The notes beneath the pieces were generated by a model. The model was not told the origin of the DNA, made no database searches, and saw only the letters and a list, made by a program, of their open reading frames with translations. Position numbers and translations under genes: made by a program. Positions 34,058 through 43,530 of a stretch of 64,000 bases of DNA are shown piece after piece (the stretch's first letter is position 1; every line of letters starts with the position of its first letter). The DNA is from Leptolyngbyaceae cyanobacterium (lineage in GTDB: Bacteria; Cyanobacteriota; Cyanobacteriia; Cyanobacteriales; Aerosakkonemataceae): assembly GCA_036703985.1 (NCBI GenBank), contig DATNQN010000025.1:1-64000 (forward strand). The letters are read 5' to 3'.

Positions 34058-35578
34058 TTAATCACTCCCTTCCAACCCATCCCAGTCTTCCACCTCCCAA
34101 CCCATATCCACCCTCTCCGACGACTCTTGCGCCCAGAAATGATTCACCAAAAACCAACCCGGGAGATGCCCCAAGGGAGCATTTTGGGTGAAGGTGAGAT
34201 CCCAGTACCGTTTCCAGTAGTCTTTCTTTTTCACATACCAGCCTACACGATCGCCGAACTTCTCCTTCATTTCGTAATAATCATACAAACCGGGTTTTCC
34301 CCGGACACTTTCCCAAATGCGCTTTTGCACGGAAAAGCCAAAGCGTCCATTACTGTATTTTATCCAAAGTTGGTCGATAGTACGTAAATCTGTGCAAGGA
34401 AAATTGTCGATACTCTCAAGAGCAGCCAACCTGGCTCCTATTCCCTGCACCTTCAGGATCACCTCCACTGTTTCCTCATCAGCTTCTTTCCAACTTCCCG
34501 CCTTCAATAAATCTCGCAACTTCCGATAATCTATGCCTTTATCCGAACTTAAATCATCTGCGGATGGTGGTGAGATAGGTACTTGAGGTTGTGGGAGAGG
34601 AGAAATATTAACCGCAGCAGGAATAGGAGAAACTTTTGCAGGTTGAGGTTGAGGAATTGCGGCAGATTTGCTAAATAATTTTAACCAACTTTGCACCGTT
34701 TGAGGACGTTTTTGGGGTAATAACTCCATTCCCGAAACTATTGCATTATGCAGATTATCACTCAAACTCGGCACAATCTGTTTTACTGGTTTTAAAGGCG
34801 CATTCATTGCCCTAAATACAGCAGAAGTTGGCAACGTACCCGTCACCAAATGATAAAGTGTTGCGGCTAAAGCATAAACATCTGTGTACTCTTTTGGCTG
34901 GGCAATTGTGGGATCGAATTGTTCTGGCGCTCCATAACATAGAGTACCAAGAATTGTATGAGGTGAGAGAGTTGCAGTGAAATCTCGCGCAATGCCAAAA
35001 TCAATTAACACCGCTTCGGAATTACTAGCGCGTAAAATTATATTACTCGGTTTCACATCTCGATGCAGCAACCCTTCGCTATGTATCGCTGTCAAAGCAT
35101 CACCAATTTGCTGAATATATCGTACCGCTTCTGTTTCGGGTATTGCACCTCGCTTTTGCACCAATTCCTCTAAATTAGTTCCCTCGATATATTCCATCAA
35201 AATGCAGCAGAGGGAAATGCTAGAACGTGAATTATTTTTCTGAACCGTTTCTTGTAGTAACTTATAAACTTTAACGATATGAGGATGATTTTTAAATTGC
35301 GCTAACCGTAGCGCCTCATTCATAAAATCTTCATGCAGTTTAGCAAAATTTGGTTCGGCAATTGCCTTATCGTTGAGTGTTTTCAGCGCAAATTGTCGCC
35401 CATTTTCATCCCTGACGCGATAGGTGATGCCAAAACCACCTTGTCCCAGCACTCCCCGGATGGTGTATTTACCATCTTTTAATGTATCCCCTCTGTTAAC
35501 AAGTATATTTCCCTCTTGAATAAGTTTAATAAAGCTGGAAGTATCGCTTTGAATGTCATCAATGTTTATCTCAATCAT
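34058..35578 (-). CDS. Serine/threonine protein kinase with C-terminal GUN4 domain
   Basis: A 506-residue fusion. An Hanks-type kinase spans about residues 35-305 with GQGGFGITY, ALKTL, HRDVKPSNI, the DFG in LIDFGIARDF, and a full activation loop. After a Pro-rich linker a GUN4 domain follows (YRKLRDLLKAGSWKEADEET, CTDLRTIDQLWIKYSNGRFG, GDRVGWYVKKKDYW). GUN4 proteins bind porphyrins and activate Mg-chelatase. Kinase-GUN4 fusions are known in filamentous cyanobacteria and may couple tetrapyrrole sensing to phosphorylation. No transmembrane segment is present. Confidence 0.9.
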   Translation of the reverse strand: MIEINIDDIQSDTSSFIKLIQEGNILVNRGDTLKDGKYTIRGVLGQGGFGITYRVRDENGRQFALKTLNDKAIAEPNFAKLHEDFMNEALRLAQFKNHPHIVKVYKLLQETVQKNNSRSSISLCCILMEYIEGTNLEELVQKRGAIPETEAVRYIQQIGDALTAIHSEGLLHRDVKPSNIILRASNSEAVLIDFGIARDFTATLSPHTILGTLCYGAPEQFDPTIAQPKEYTDVYALAATLYHLVTGTLPTSAVFRAMNAPLKPVKQIVPSLSDNLHNAIVSGMELLPQKRPQTVQSWLKLFSKSAAIPQPQPAKVSPIPAAVNISPLPQPQVPISPPSADDLSSDKGIDYRKLRDLLKAGSWKEADEETVEVILKVQGIGARLAALESIDNFPCTDLRTIDQLWIKYSNGRFGFSVQKRIWESVRGKPGLYDYYEMKEKFGDRVGWYVKKKDYWKRYWDLTFTQNAPLGHLPGWFLVNHFWAQESSERVDMGWEVEDWDGLEGSD

Positions 35579-35724
35579 AGTTGTAATTTTCGGTTAATTT
35601 TGATTATTGAAATTATTATATAACGTTCTTGATTGAATTGGGATAGGATAAAAGCTTAATATGCGATCGCACTCACTTTTATCATCAACAAAATTGCAAA
35701 CATATAATTCATTAAGTCATTCTT

Positions 35725-36480
35725 TTAAGCAAAATTCATCCTACTCAAAAAAGTACGCAACCGATCGCATTTTGGTTGAGTCATAACTTCCTTTGCCGCA
35801 CCTTCTTCTGCTACCAATCCTTTATCCATAAATATTACTCGGTGCGCTACATCGCGGGCGAACTGCATTTCGTGAGTAACTACCACCATCGTCATTCCTT
35901 CTTGTGCAAGTTGCTGCATGACTAACAGCACTTCTCCCACCAACTCAGGATCGAGGGCGCTGGTAGGTTCATCGAATAAGATGATTTGGGGATTCATGCA
36001 CAGACTACGCGCGATCGCAACTCGTTGCTTTTGTCCCCCAGATAGTTGTTCGGGATAAGCTGCTGCTTTTTGAGCTAAACCTACTTTTTCTAAATAAAAT
36101 CGCCCCTGTTCTTCACTTTCCGCACGGGATTTTCCTAATACTTGACGTGGCGCTAATGTTAAGTTTTCCAACACCGTTAAATGGGGAAATAAATTAAACT
36201 GCTGAAATACCATGCCAACTTGCGATCGCAATCTTCGCAATTGCTTTTGACCGATGTTTGGATGAGACAAATCTATCCCATTCACCACCAAACGTCCGCC
36301 GTTAATTGCCTCTAAACGGTTAAAACAACGCAACAGCGTACTTTTTCCACAACCACTCGAACCAATTACCGCAACTACTTCCCCGCGATTAATATAACCT
36401 CCTATTCCTTGTAACACCTTCAGAGAACCAAAGCTTTTCTCGATTCCTTCAAATAAAATAGCCGGGGTAGTATCTTTCAT
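35725..36480 (-). CDS. Polar/basic amino-acid ABC transporter ATP-binding protein
   Basis: A 251-residue ABC ATPase of the GlnQ/HisP type: Walker [11 protein letters not shown]-loop [19 protein letters not shown], signature LSGGQKQR, Walker [12 protein letters not shown], switch His in VVTHEM. It is divergent from the gene for a fused binding protein and permease with 65 bases between the starts, so the two probably share a regulatory region and form one importer. Confidence 0.92.
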   Translation of the reverse strand: MKDTTPAILFEGIEKSFGSLKVLQGIGGYINRGEVVAVIGSSGCGKSTLLRCFNRLEAINGGRLVVNGIDLSHPNIGQKQLRRLRSQVGMVFQQFNLFPHLTVLENLTLAPRQVLGKSRAESEEQGRFYLEKVGLAQKAAAYPEQLSGGQKQRVAIARSLCMNPQIILFDEPTSALDPELVGEVLLVMQQLAQEGMTMVVVTHEMQFARDVAHRVIFMDKGLVAEEGAAKEVMTQPKCDRLRTFLSRMNFA

Positions 36481-36545
36481 AACTCAATCTAGTATGCTGT
36501 TAATTATTTAGTTTATTTTACCCAGATTACAGCAAAGTAACTCAA

Positions 36546-38075
36546 ATGTACAAGTTATTTCAGTCTCTTAAACTACGCTTGTCTTTAGTTTTTGGCTTAA
36601 TTTGTTTATTGGTTTTCTGCTTTTCTCTACTGGTTACCAGTCCCGTCAATGCTCAAAAGACATTGAAAGTTGCCACGGAACCATCTTTTCCCCCTTTTGA
36701 ATTTCAAGGAAAAAACGGCGAATTAGTTGGTTTTGATATTGACATTGTTAGGGCAATTGGCAAAGCGGCTGGTTTTGAGGTGCAATTTCAAAGTTTGCCT
36801 TTTGATGGCATTATCCCTGCTTTACAAGCAAAAACTATCGATGCTGCCGTAAGTGCGATGACAATTACGGCAGAACGTCAAAAAGTGGTGGATTTTTCCC
36901 GTCCTTATTTTAAAGCAGGATTAGCGATCGCAACTAAAGCAAATAATCAAAATATCACATCTTTAGAAAGCCTTGCCAACCGACGCATTGCTGTGCAGAT
37001 TGGTACTACTGGTGCTGAAGAAGCCAAAACAATTCCCGGCGCTCAAATTCGTACTTTTGATAACGCACCACTAGCATTACAAGAATTACTTAATGGTAAC
37101 GTTGATGCAGTGATTAACGATGCACCAGTAACTCTTTATGCCATCAAAGAAAATAATTTAACCGGATTAAAAATTACATCCGAATTACTTACAGAAGAAT
37201 ATTATGGTATCCCTATAACAAAGGGTTCTCCCAATTTAGAAAACATTAATAAAGGGCTAACAACTATTTTGGAAAATGGCACTTATGCCCAAATTTATCG
37301 CAAATGGTTTAATGCCGAACCGCCACAATTACCTGCAACTACTGCTGTTGATAGTTCAGCTAGTTCTGTAAATGCGATCGCAATTATTCTTGCCGCCCTA
37401 CCAAGTTTACTAAAAGGAGCATTAGTCACCCTATATTTAACCACATTTTCTGTAATTTTAGGCATGATTAGTGGTTCCTTAATTGGGATCGCCCGCCTCT
37501 CACCAATTAAGCCATTACGTTGGGCAACCGTAGCCTATATTGACTTTTTTAGAGGCACGCCATTACTAGTCCAAATATTTATGATTTACTTTGGTTTACC
37601 AGCATTAATCCAAGGATTTGGCCTAGAATTTAGTTTCAATCGATTAACAGCAGCAGTCATGGCGCTAAGTTTAAATAGCGCTGCTTATATTGGAGAAATC
37701 GTTCGCGCCGGTATTCAATCAATTGAAAAAGGGCAAACAGAAGCCGCCCAATCTTTAGGATTAGGAAATGTGGAAACCATGCGCTATGTAATTTTTCCCC
37801 AAGCATTGCGGCGAATGCTACCACCTTTAGGTAATGAGTTTATCACCATGCTCAAAGATACTAGCTTAGTGGCAGTAATTGGTTTTGAAGAATTATTCCG
37901 CCAAGGTCAACTAATTGTATCAAATAACTATCGTGCATTTGAAATTTATGCCGCAGTTGCCTTAGTTTATTTAGTACTAACTTTACTTTCTTCCCGTGCT
38001 TTCAGTTGGTTGGAAAAATGGATGAATCCGGTTAATAAACCCAGCAAAGTTAATCTGCCATTAACAACTGAATAG
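36546..38075 (+). CDS. bgtB: Fused amino-acid-binding protein and ABC permease (BgtB-like)
   Basis: A 509-residue fusion. A signal sequence (residues 1-36) precedes a type 3 solute-binding domain (about 37-260: LKVATEPSFPPFEFQGKNGE, VGFDIDIVRAIG, AAVSAMTITAERQKVVDFSR). A permease domain follows (about 285-490: GALVTLYLTTFSVILGM, the DFFRGTPLLVQIFM loop, and the EAA motif TEAAQSLGLGNVETMRYVI). This architecture matches cyanobacterial BgtB, part of the transporter for basic amino acids and glutamine. The ATPase is the divergent neighbour. The exact substrate cannot be read off. Confidence 0.88.
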   Translation: MYKLFQSLKLRLSLVFGLICLLVFCFSLLVTSPVNAQKTLKVATEPSFPPFEFQGKNGELVGFDIDIVRAIGKAAGFEVQFQSLPFDGIIPALQAKTIDAAVSAMTITAERQKVVDFSRPYFKAGLAIATKANNQNITSLESLANRRIAVQIGTTGAEEAKTIPGAQIRTFDNAPLALQELLNGNVDAVINDAPVTLYAIKENNLTGLKITSELLTEEYYGIPITKGSPNLENINKGLTTILENGTYAQIYRKWFNAEPPQLPATTAVDSSASSVNAIAIILAALPSLLKGALVTLYLTTFSVILGMISGSLIGIARLSPIKPLRWATVAYIDFFRGTPLLVQIFMIYFGLPALIQGFGLEFSFNRLTAAVMALSLNSAAYIGEIVRAGIQSIEKGQTEAAQSLGLGNVETMRYVIFPQALRRMLPPLGNEFITMLKDTSLVAVIGFEELFRQGQLIVSNNYRAFEIYAAVALVYLVLTLLSSRAFSWLEKWMNPVNKPSKVNLPLTTE

Positions 38076-38090
38076 TTATCTTACAAACAA

Positions 38091-38122
38091 AAACCCGGTT
38101 TCTTAGAGAAACCGGGTTTTTA
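38091..38122 (+). terminator. AAACCCGGTTTCT palindrome after bgtB
   Basis: aaaaacccggtttct and agaaaccgggttttt form a perfect 15-bp stem with a 3-base loop, ending in a T-run. It is a copy of the interspersed palindrome at 28.14 kb used here as a terminator. Confidence 0.7.
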
Positions 38123-38134
38123 ACCATTTAGTTG

Positions 38135-38169
38135 TAGGTTGGGTTTCGCTTCACTCAACCCAACCTACG
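38135..38169. repeat. GTAGGTTGGGTT inverted repeat
   Basis: gtaggttgggtt and aacccaacctac flank 11 bases. It is an interspersed palindrome typical of cyanobacterial intergenic regions, placed directly behind the terminator. Confidence 0.6.
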
Positions 38170-38338
38170 AATTCAAGTATTATTTATTTTTGTAAAGTAT
38201 ATTGTTAAATAAACCGCGTTTTGAAGATAGTTAGTGATACTTGTATTTGCTTAATTTAAAAATCCGTATTTTCACGATATAGAAGTCAAGTTATTTTCAT
38301 TTAAGCTCATGTAGTTTCAACCCTAACAGGTAAAAAAA

Positions 38339-39523
38339 ATGATTAGCTTATCATTACCTTTAATGGAATTATCGGGCGACTTGTTAAGCTCGCTGACTAT
38401 TTTGAGAAGAGAGATTCATCAGAATCCTGAATTAGCAGGCAAAGAAATATCAACTGCTCAAAAAATTAAAAACTTTGTCTCACTGCACAACCCAAATGAA
38501 ATCATCACAGATATTGGCAAAACGGGATTGGCGGCAATTTATACGGGTGCAAAACCAGGCCCAACTATTGTGATTCGTGGCGATATGGATGCCGTACCCA
38601 TCGAGGAAATCAATACATTTTCTCACCGCTCAAAATGTCAGGGAATTTCGCATATGTGCGGTCACGATGGTCACGTCACCATAGTTTCCGGGTTAGCACC
38701 TTTATTAAATCAAAATCCGATTAAAAGTGGTAGAGTTATTCTATTATTTCAACCAGCGGAAGAAACAGGTGAAGGCGCTGACTGGATAGTAAATTCAGAA
38801 AAGTTTAAAAAGTTAGCACCAGATTATATTTTTGGCTTGCATAATCTACCTCAATATCCTTTTGGTAGCGTGCTAATCAAATCAGGCACTTTTGCGGCAG
38901 CTTCTAAAGGAATGATTGTTAAATTAAAAGGAGCAACTTCTCATGCAGCGCACCCGGAAGATGGCAATAGTCCGGCTTTAGCAGTAGCAGAAATTATCAC
39001 GGAATTAACTAAGTTACCATCAAGACAAGAATTTTTCCAAGATTTTGTATTACTTACAGTTATTCATAGCAGATTAGGTGAAGTAGCTTTTGGTACGACT
39101 CCCGGTGAAGCAGAAGTGATGGCTACTTTGAGAAGTTATCAAGATGCTGATATGGCAGTTTTAACTCAAAAAGCAATAGATTTAGTAGAGACGGCAGCGA
39201 AAAATTATAACCTAGATGTAGAAATCTCTTGGACAGAAGAATTCCCAGCTACGGTGAATCATCAAGAAGCTGTAAAAATTGTCCATCAAGCGGTTGCTGA
39301 TTGCAATTATCATTGCATTGAAGTAGAAAAGCCTTTCCGTTGGTCGGAAGATTTCGGCCATTACACCCGCCATTATAAAGGAGCATATTTCGGTTTAGGT
39401 GCGGGAGAAAAATATCCTCAATTGCATAATTGCGATTACGATTTCCCTGATGAATTAATCAAGCATGGGGTGAAGATTTTTTCAAAGGTTATTTATAACT
39501 TACTTGGTGCTAGCTATACTTAA
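38339..39523 (+). CDS. M20-family amidohydrolase (hippurate/IAA-amide hydrolase type)
   Basis: A 394-residue zinc-dependent amidohydrolase of peptidase family M20D. Motifs: RREIHQNPELAG at the N-terminus, VIRGDMDAVPI, SHMCGHDGHVT with metal Cys/His ligands, and FQPAEETGEGAD with the catalytic Glu. The dimerisation (lid) domain lies in the middle (GATSHAAHPEDGNSPALAVA). Members cleave N-acyl amino acids. It could provide amino acids to the adjacent transporter's pathway, but this is only proximity. Confidence 0.9.
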   Translation: MISLSLPLMELSGDLLSSLTILRREIHQNPELAGKEISTAQKIKNFVSLHNPNEIITDIGKTGLAAIYTGAKPGPTIVIRGDMDAVPIEEINTFSHRSKCQGISHMCGHDGHVTIVSGLAPLLNQNPIKSGRVILLFQPAEETGEGADWIVNSEKFKKLAPDYIFGLHNLPQYPFGSVLIKSGTFAAASKGMIVKLKGATSHAAHPEDGNSPALAVAEIITELTKLPSRQEFFQDFVLLTVIHSRLGEVAFGTTPGEAEVMATLRSYQDADMAVLTQKAIDLVETAAKNYNLDVEISWTEEFPATVNHQEAVKIVHQAVADCNYHCIEVEKPFRWSEDFGHYTRHYKGAYFGLGAGEKYPQLHNCDYDFPDELIKHGVKIFSKVIYNLLGASYT

Positions 39524-39598
39524 GACTTCCTGAAATAGGTAGTAGATGGTGGATAATGTAATTATTGTCCATTACCTACTACTTATTACTTTTATCTA

Positions 39599-42349
39599 AT
39601 GAAAAAATATTCTTGCTTTATTTGGTCTGCATTAGGTATTACAGGGGCATCACTTTTAATTGCTAACCCAACTACGGCACAAATTGTACCAGATGCTACT
39701 TTGCCAGATAATTCGATTGTTACGCCACAAGGAAATGTTAATTTAATTGAGGGAGGAACAACAACGGGTAGTAATTTATTTCACAGTTTTAGAGAATTTT
39801 CTATTCCTACTGGTGGCACGGTATTTTTTAATAATGCAATCAATATTCAAAATATATTTAGTCGGGTGACGGGTAACGCAATTTCTAATATTGATGGGTT
39901 AATTCGTGCCAATGGAAGTGCTAACTTATTTTTATTAAATCCCAACGGAATAATTTTTGGTGGAAATGCACGTTTAAATATTGGTGGCTCGTTTTTAGCA
40001 AGTACGGCAAATAGCATCAACTTTACTGATGGAACTCAATTTAGCGCAACTGCTACCCAAACTGCACCTTTATTAACAGTTAGCATACCGACTGGGTTAC
40101 AATACGGAGCCAATTCAGGAAATATCATCGTACAAGGTGAAGGTCTATTATTACCGGAATCAACTTTAGAAGAAACCAACGAACAAGGAATTGCTAGAGA
40201 ACTAGCATTTTTAAACAGTCCGATTGGTTTGCAGGTACAACCTAAGCGAACTATCGCTTTAGTTGGCGGTGATGTAACCCTACAAGGAGGAATTATAAAA
40301 GCACCCTCCGGAAGAATTGAATTAGGAAGCGTTACCGGGTCTGGTTTAGTAACTTTAAATCCTACTAATTCTGGTTGGTCATTAGGATATGAAAGAGTGC
40401 AGAATTTTGGCAATATCCAGCTGGAAAAACAATCTTGGGCTTTTGCAAGCGGTGAAGGTGCAGGGGATATTCAAGTGCGTGGGAGGCGCTTAACATTAAC
40501 GGATGCTTCCCAAATTGTTACTAATACTTTGGGGTCAGAAACAGCCGGAAATTTAGTAGTAACAACATCTGAAACGGTGGAATTGTTGGGAAAAGCACCT
40601 GATAATCAGTCCGTGAGTAGATTGGTGGCGACTACTTACGGTACTGGCAGTGCTAGCAATGTAACTATTAATACTAGAAGGCTCGTTCTTCAGAACGGGG
40701 GAGTCGGAACGGTCAGCACTGGAGATGGTAGGGTAGGAGACTTGACTATCAACGCTTCCGAGTCGGTGGAACTGAAAGGAATTTCTAGCAACGAACAATC
40801 TGCTAGCGGTTTGATTACGGTTACAGGGGGTAAGGGAGATGCAGGAAACGTAACAATTAATACCGGGAGCTTAACGATCGCAAATGGGTTAATCATCACT
40901 TTAAATATCGGTGAAGGTAAAGCAGGAGATATTACTGTCAATGCTTCCGAGTCAGTAGAACTGGCATCATCTAATGTAAAAATTGCTAGTGCAATGCTGG
41001 CGGGTACTGGCAATCAGGGAGACGCAGGAAACGTAACAATTAATACCGGACGTTTTGCGATCGAGAATGGCGCAATAATAACCGGAACGACAGGGGAAGG
41101 CAAAGCCGGAAATATCACTGTCAATGCTAATGAGTCGGTAGAACTAAAAAGCACTTTACCGGATGCAATCATTCCCAGTGGTTTGGCTGCGGGAACTGCC
41201 AGTAAGGGAGATGCGGGTAACGTAACAATTAACACCGGACGTTTTGCGATCGATAATGCGGGAATCCTTACTATCACTAGTGGAGAAGGTAAAGCCGGAA
41301 ACATCAGCGTCAATGCTTCCGATTCTGTTGAGTTGGGTGGTATCTTGGGTGCTGGAAATGCTGGGAACATAACAATTATTACCGGAAAATCGATCGCAGA
41401 AGATTTCGTTAAAGGAGATGGAAACGCGGCAAATATAATTAACAAAGCTATTAATTTAGTAAATTTGAACGATGGTGCGTCTAGGGTGCAAAATGGTAGC
41501 GGTTTACTTGCTCAAGCTCAATCTAAAGGAGATGCAGGTAACGTGACAATTACTACTAGAGAGTTGCTTGTCCGAGATGGAGCAGGTGTTAATGTCAGAA
41601 GTGAAAAAGAAGGAAATCCCGGTAGTTTATTTGTTAATTCTCGTAACCTGATTTTAAACAATCAAGGCTCTCTTAATGCTTCATCTTCCACTGGTCAAGG
41701 GGGCAATATTCAATTGCAAGGAAGAAGTATTCAGTTGCGCCATCAAAGTGAAATTTCTGCTGCTTCAGCACCCGGTACCGCTGAAGGTAATATAGGAATT
41801 AATGTAGAAAGTTTAGTGTTATTAGAAGGTAGTCAAATCAGAACTGATGCGATAGATCCAAATGGCGGTAGTAACATCAGAATCACAAGCGATAATAGTG
41901 CTGGCTTGGTGATTTTTCAATCTCTAGATAGCGCGATTAGTGCTAGTGGTGACGTAACTGTAGAAGCAAATATTCAGCCACAAACGTCTAATATTCCGCA
42001 AGTGGAAGTGGTGGATGCTACTGCTTTGATTGCTTCTACCTGTCGTCGTGATAGTTCCCAACAAAGTCAATTTACGGTTACTGGTAGGGGTGGGTTGCCT
42101 TATAATCCTAATGAAATTTTAAATGACGATGCTATTTGGATTGATTTAAGGCAAACGATTGATGAAAAGCCGCCTTTACAAGAAGAAAACATTCGTTCTT
42201 TTCTGCCATCTAATCGTAAATCTGCTAGTGAAATTGTGGAAGCGCAAGGATGGTTAATTGGGTCAGATGGTAAGGTAATTCTGACTGCTAATCCATTAAC
42301 TGTGACTGCTTATTCTCCGGGAATAGTTTCGCCGTCTTGTCACCATTGA
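39599..42349 (+). CDS. Two-partner-secretion-type filamentous hemagglutinin-like adhesin
   Basis: A 916-residue exported protein. A signal peptide (about residues 1-30) precedes the TPS domain (ATLPDNSIVTPQGNVNLIEG, SREFS-type HSFREFSIPTGGTVFF, NPNGIIFGGNARLNIGGSFL). Then comes a long beta-helix with near-exact repeats of the form GDAGNVTINTGxFAI and GEGKAGxITVNASESVEL, at least four copies around residues 390-590. The C-terminus carries a CHAT-less tail with STCRRDS and a final PSCHH. No TpsB transporter gene is in the window. The near-identical repeats at DNA level suggest expansion and contraction by recombination. Confidence 0.88.
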   Translation: MKKYSCFIWSALGITGASLLIANPTTAQIVPDATLPDNSIVTPQGNVNLIEGGTTTGSNLFHSFREFSIPTGGTVFFNNAINIQNIFSRVTGNAISNIDGLIRANGSANLFLLNPNGIIFGGNARLNIGGSFLASTANSINFTDGTQFSATATQTAPLLTVSIPTGLQYGANSGNIIVQGEGLLLPESTLEETNEQGIARELAFLNSPIGLQVQPKRTIALVGGDVTLQGGIIKAPSGRIELGSVTGSGLVTLNPTNSGWSLGYERVQNFGNIQLEKQSWAFASGEGAGDIQVRGRRLTLTDASQIVTNTLGSETAGNLVVTTSETVELLGKAPDNQSVSRLVATTYGTGSASNVTINTRRLVLQNGGVGTVSTGDGRVGDLTINASESVELKGISSNEQSASGLITVTGGKGDAGNVTINTGSLTIANGLIITLNIGEGKAGDITVNASESVELASSNVKIASAMLAGTGNQGDAGNVTINTGRFAIENGAIITGTTGEGKAGNITVNANESVELKSTLPDAIIPSGLAAGTASKGDAGNVTINTGRFAIDNAGILTITSGEGKAGNISVNASDSVELGGILGAGNAGNITIITGKSIAEDFVKGDGNAANIINKAINLVNLNDGASRVQNGSGLLAQAQSKGDAGNVTITTRELLVRDGAGVNVRSEKEGNPGSLFVNSRNLILNNQGSLNASSSTGQGGNIQLQGRSIQLRHQSEISAASAPGTAEGNIGINVESLVLLEGSQIRTDAIDPNGGSNIRITSDNSAGLVIFQSLDSAISASGDVTVEANIQPQTSNIPQVEVVDATALIASTCRRDSSQQSQFTVTGRGGLPYNPNEILNDDAIWIDLRQTIDEKPPLQEENIRSFLPSNRKSASEIVEAQGWLIGSDGKVILTANPLTVTAYSPGIVSPSCHH

Positions 42350-42414
42350 GGGGCTTTCAAAAAATAAATGATCCCAACCTGTTATATTAAGCTTTGTTGT
42401 ATCGGCATTGTATG

Positions 42415-42482
42415 GTAAGGGCGGGTTTTGTTGAAAGATTGTTTATTTTAATTACTAGGTTATCTGCTAAACCCGCCCCTAC
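42415..42482. repeat. GTAGGGGCGGGTTT-type inverted repeat
   Basis: gtaagggcgggttt (42415-42428) and aaacccgcccctac (42469-42482) are inverted repeats with one mismatch, just past the adhesin stop region. Confidence 0.6.
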
Positions 42483-42610
42483 TGGATCTTTTTTATTTGG
42501 ATATCCCTGAGTGAAGTTTTATTTAACAGAATCAGTAGAAGTTGACTTTTAGGTACAGATGTACTATAAAACAACCAGGCGATCGCATTTCTTCTACTGA
42601 CTTCTGTTAT

Positions 42611-42724
42611 CTCAGATCTTGCACCTTTCTCAATAAGGCTAAAGAAACCGGGTTTCTAAACGAAAAATTCAGGTAAGCGTATTGGCAAGAAACCCGGTTT
42701 CTAACTCTGGTGCAAGATGTGAGT
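42611..42724. repeat. Nested palindromic element (MITE-like)
   Basis: Outer arms ctcagatcttgcacc and ggtgcaagatgtgag enclose inner arms agaaaccgggtttct (42643-42657) and agaaacccggtttct (42688-42702). The nesting of two inverted repeats in 114 bases is the kind of structure expected of a small non-autonomous element. The gap 42350-42895 holds nothing else I can name. Confidence 0.6.
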
Positions 42725-42895
42725 TATCGAGGGATAAGTTATGCTGCTACCAGAGTTGACTGGAATCAGCGTTGAAGAATAAGAACAATCAGATAGATTA
42801 TCATCAATCCATTGAAGGAAGAATAATCTTATGAACGCGATTATTGCTTCCGATTATGAATAAAAATGGCATCCAAATATACAGAAGGAGTATTT

Positions 42896-43309
42896 ATGTT
42901 CGTAACATTGATTTCTGCTTTTTTCCTTGGGTTAGTTGCGGGACTGCGATCGCTCACAGCCCCTGCTGCTCTATTTCTGGTACGTGGCGGCATTATAGGG
43001 ATCGTTCTGGCTGTACTGGCAGTGGCTGAGTTGATTGCCGATATGCTGCCACAAATCCCATCTCGCACCAGTCCCCCTGCGTTGATTGCTCGGATTCTCA
43101 GTGGCGGTATTGTAGGATGGCTAATCGCCGGAGCAAACAGTAGTTTGGCAATTGTAGGAGCGATCCTTGGTATTGTGGGCGCATTGGTCGGTGCCTATGG
43201 GGGTCGGTTGGTGCGGATAGCCGCTATTGAAAGGATTGGTGCAGTTCCTGCTGCCCTTGCTGAGGATTTGGTAGCGATCGCGCTGGCTGCCTTTATCGTT
43301 ACCCGTTAA
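42896..43309 (+). CDS. DUF4126 family membrane protein
   Basis: A 137-residue protein with about four hydrophobic helices (FFLGLVAGLRSLTAPAALFL, GIVGWLIAGANSSLAIVGAI, LAEDLVAIALAAFIV). The ATG at 42896 is chosen because AAGGAG lies six bases upstream; a longer reading from 42866 has no such site. DUF4126 proteins are small membrane proteins of unknown function. It is the first gene of a plus-strand block with higher G+C than its surroundings. Confidence 0.82.
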   Translation: MFVTLISAFFLGLVAGLRSLTAPAALFLVRGGIIGIVLAVLAVAELIADMLPQIPSRTSPPALIARILSGGIVGWLIAGANSSLAIVGAILGIVGALVGAYGGRLVRIAAIERIGAVPAALAEDLVAIALAAFIVTR

Positions 43310-43530
43310 TATCACGAAGTTTGCAATCTCTAAGTAAACTGGTATCTTAAATTAAGAATTTGAGTAGTCTAAACTCGATCGCAATTGAAGAATTAAAGAT
43401 AACTGATCGAAAGTTAGATAAGCAGCCATCAATTAGCAATCGATCGGTAACCGATCGCTCGATTGCAGTTATGTTTACAGTCCGAACCAGATACAGATTG
43501 GCAAACGCTCGCAATTGACACAGGAGCAAC

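Noticed and set aside
34010-34387. Plus-strand open frame opposite the GUN4 end of the kinase gene
   Set aside because: The opposite strand encodes a clear GUN4 domain; the plus frame has no recognisable domain.
40036-41445. Long minus-strand open frames opposite the adhesin
   Set aside because: They are low-complexity mirror frames caused by the codon bias of the repeat-rich beta-helix gene on the plus strand.
42645-42705. CRISPR-like repeats
   Set aside because: The paired 15-mers are in inverted, not direct, orientation and occur singly elsewhere, so they are palindromic interspersed repeats.
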